Positions 6,287 through 7,500 of a stretch of DNA of 7,500 bases are shown in pieces. The notes below the pieces were generated by a model that was not told the origin of the DNA, searched no databases, and saw nothing but the letters and a program-made list of their open reading frames with translations. Position 1 is the first letter of the stretch. Every line of letters begins with the position of its first letter. The translations under genes and the position numbers were made by a program. The stretch is from an uncultured bacterium (lineage in GTDB: Bacteria > Eisenbacteria > RBG-16-71-46 > CAIMUX01): assembly GCA_946886185.1 (NCBI GenBank), contig CAMPIC010000127.1, positions 1 through 7,500 of the forward strand, written 5' to 3'.

Positions 6287-7257
6287 GGGCGTCCCTCCAA
6301 GGAGCGATCGCCCGGCGAGGTGCAACTAACCGGCGCCGCGGAGGGATCTGCTCGCACAGAGAGAGCTGGTTGACCGCAGGCATCTACCTGCTCCGAGTGA
6401 TCTGGTGGCCCGCAGCCATCCGCTCGCTTCGACTGAACCTCAGGGATGGACGGCTCCGTCATCCCGACAGACGCTGCGCCGAACGGCTCATATCCATGCG
6501 AAACCAGGATCGCGCTGCCTGCGTCGCCGGTCAGGAATTCGAGGAAGGCGTCGGCGAGATCCGGTTGCGTGGACATTTCGAGCACGCTCCCGGTGATGAC
6601 CGTCCGATGGTCGCGCGAATCGGCGGGTACGATCGCATCCAGATCCGGGAACAAGCGCACGGTGACGTCCCAGACGATGGCGGCGTCCAGTCCCCCCAGA
6701 ACGATCTGGTTTCCGAGCTCGTTCACGTTGATCGCGCGCGTGATGGTGTTCCCGTGAACGGCTGCGATTGCCTGCTCAGAGAGAGCCGCATCCAGCCATC
6801 CTTCGGCGGCGAGCCCGACTGCAACTGACTTGGGATCGCCCAGCCCGAGTCGAATCGAAGGACGCGCCAGATCCGTGAGTCCGTGGATCCCGAGCGGATT
6901 GCCCTTGCGAACGGCGATCACGGGTCGCAAATAGGCGATCCTCGATACCTCCCCGACCAGGCCGCGCTCCTGCGCTTGGACGATGTAGTGCTCTTCTCCC
7001 GGAATGAACAGATCGCCTCGTCCGGCGAGCTCTGCTTGCGCGATGAGACATCCGCTTCCCGCGTAGGTGACCTCGACGCGCACCTGGTGCGACTCCGAGA
7101 AGATGCGAGCTGCCTCTTCGATGGGCGGCCGAAATCCCGCACAGCAGTAGATGAACAGCGGCTCCCCTCCAGCAATGACGTCCGAAGGAGCGAGGATGGT
7201 CGCCGCGACGCAGCCGGCGACGACCGCGACGCGCCTCAGTGAAGTAATCGTGATCAT
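6283..7257 (-). CDS. modA: Periplasmic oxyanion-binding protein, ModA-like (molybdate or tungstate)
   Basis: The 324-residue precursor has a signal peptide (MITITSLRRVAVVAGCVAATILAPSDVIA, cut near 29/30) with no lipobox, so it should be soluble in the periplasm. The mature N-terminus PLFIYCCAGFRPPIEEAARIF (33-53) and VEVTYAGSGCLIAQAELAGRGDLFIPGEEHYI (61-92) are typical of a ModA subfamily with the C-A-G-x-R-P-P motif; the Gly-Ser-Gly turn (67-69) is an expected oxyanion contact. The lobe-2 segments RPVIAVRKGNPLGI (111-124) and NVNELGNQIVLGGLDAAIVW (177-196) are also present. The fold ends about residue 260 (GYEPFG). The last 64 residues are an Ala/Pro/Cys-containing tail with tandem repeats. 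ATG 7257 is chosen because GGGAG lies 5 nt upstream; ATG 7269 has only a distant site. It heads the six-gene operon. Molybdate versus tungstate cannot be settled from motifs. Confidence 0.87.
   Translation of the reverse strand: MITITSLRRVAVVAGCVAATILAPSDVIAGGEPLFIYCCAGFRPPIEEAARIFSESHQVRVEVTYAGSGCLIAQAELAGRGDLFIPGEEHYIVQAQERGLVGEVSRIAYLRPVIAVRKGNPLGIHGLTDLARPSIRLGLGDPKSVAVGLAAEGWLDAALSEQAIAAVHGNTITRAINVNELGNQIVLGGLDAAIVWDVTVRLFPDLDAIVPADSRDHRTVITGSVLEMSTQPDLADAFLEFLTGDAGSAILVSHGYEPFGAASVGMTEPSIPEVQSKRADGCGPPDHSEQVDACGQPALSVRADPSAAPVSCTSPGDRSLEGRP
6325..6432 (-). repeat. Three degenerate 36-bp tandem repeats in the modA C-terminal tail
   Basis: Units 6397-6432, 6361-6396 and 6325-6360 encode SKRADGCGPPDH, SEQVDACGQPAL and SVRADPSAAPVS (residues 276-311). 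The first two match at 26 of 36 bases without gaps. The third is weaker (about 15 differences from the first), best conserved over its first 22 bases. All are in phase with the reading frame. Confidence 0.6.
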
Positions 7258-7308
7258 GCTCGCTCCCATGACGAAAGAAGGTCCTGCTCATAGGGCGAGC
7301 GGCGCCGC

Positions 7309-7368
7309 GTTGGATACAGGTCGAGAGGAAGTTTTTTCCGCAACCGCCGTGGCCTGCCTGTATCCAAC
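7309..7368. promoter_or_regulatory. Perfect 12-bp inverted repeat with 36-nt spacer, candidate operator
   Basis: GTTGGATACAGG (7309-7320) and CCTGTATCCAAC (7357-7368) are exact reverse complements separated by 36 nt. The spacer includes a T6 run (7332-7337). The structure lies 51 nt upstream of the modA start and 89 nt before the divergent gene at 7458. It does not resemble the E. coli ModE box (TATA-rich halves with a short spacer). Paired operator half-sites for one regulator of both transcription units is my preferred reading; a leader-RNA stem is possible. Confidence 0.6.
7314..7343 (-). promoter_or_regulatory. Weak candidate promoter for the modA operon
   Basis: On the - strand TTGCGG (7343-7338) is followed after 18 nt by CTGTAT (7319-7314), at modest agreement with sigma-70 boxes. 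The -10 would lie inside the modA-proximal arm of the inverted repeat, so a bound regulator would block polymerase. The boxes are poor matches and the call is tentative. Confidence 0.25.
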
Positions 7369-7390
7369 CCCGATCTCGATGCCCATACGG

Positions 7391-7396
7391 TCTAAT
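7391..7396 (+). promoter_or_regulatory. Possible -10 box for the rightward gene
   Basis: TCTAAT differs from TATAAT at one base and lies 61 nt before the ATG at 7458. No good -35 hexamer is found upstream. The rest of 7397-7457 shows only the ribosome binding site of the next gene. Confidence 0.25.
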
Positions 7397-7457
7397 CGCG
7401 CGAACCTCCGTACTCGCGTGAAACCGCCGGCTGACACACCAACCTCAGGGAGGGCTC

Positions 7458-7500
7458 ATGGCATCGTTTTCGAGTCGATTGCGAGCGGCAGGCGTGCTGC
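7458..7500 (+). CDS. Start of a divergent gene, truncated by the window edge
   Basis: ATG 7458 follows AGGGAGGG (about 7447-7454) at 3 nt, a strong ribosome binding site, and the frame stays open to the edge: MASFSSRLRAAGVL. The two arginines followed by a hydrophobic run could begin a signal peptide or membrane segment, but 14 residues are too few to name a product. It is divergent from modA and shares the control region with the inverted repeat. Confidence 0.55.
   Translation, partial: MASFSSRLRAAGVL

Noticed and set aside
6325..6432. CRISPR array because of the 36-bp units
   Set aside because: The units are contiguous with no spacers, strongly diverged and in phase with the modA reading frame; no cas genes are seen.
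7309..7368. Transposon terminal inverted repeats or an intrinsic terminator
   Set aside because: Only 36 nt lie between the arms, no target-site duplication flanks them, and no T-tract follows the distal arm on either strand.

Overview
The window is GC-rich DNA, densely packed with genes, and looks like the chromosome of a Gram-negative bacterium. Two products carry cleavable signal peptides. The solute-binding protein has no lipobox cysteine, so it is probably free in a periplasm. Nothing seen fixes the phylum. There are no rRNA or tRNA genes, no CRISPR array and no transposase gene.

Left part (1-2687, + strand): the 3' end of an ATP-grasp gene, a 245-nt leader with a small hairpin and a possible -10 box, then class I (FbaB/DhnA-type) fructose-bisphosphate aldolase. 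A DMT/EamA-family permease follows. A 9-codon mini-ORF overlaps the aldolase stop and the permease start by 4 nt each, with a hairpin inside it. This half is ordinary metabolism apart from that junction.

Middle and right part (2765-7257, - strand, transcribed right to left): a tight six-gene operon. The order is ModA-like oxyanion-binding protein, ModB-like permease, ModC-like ATPase, MoaD/ThiS-like sulfur carrier ending in Gly-Gly, ThiF/MoeB/HesA-like E1 protein, and an unrecognised His-containing secreted protein. Every junction overlaps (TTGA, ATGA, TGATG, ATGA) or is separated by 3 nt, so translation is probably coupled throughout. The likely theme is uptake of molybdate or tungstate linked to a private sulfur-carrier pair for pterin cofactor assembly, or another sulfur-transfer job. 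The E1-like protein keeps its four zinc cysteines but has lost several residues needed for adenylation in MoeB.

Several proteins of this operon carry extra terminal segments made of short degenerate tandem repeats, often in 12-residue (36-nt) units: the ModA C-terminus, the ModC and ThiF-like N-termini, and the signal-peptide region of the secreted protein. The divergent control region (7270-7457) contains a perfect 12-bp inverted repeat with a 36-nt spacer, lying between modA and a rightward gene that starts at 7458 and leaves the window.
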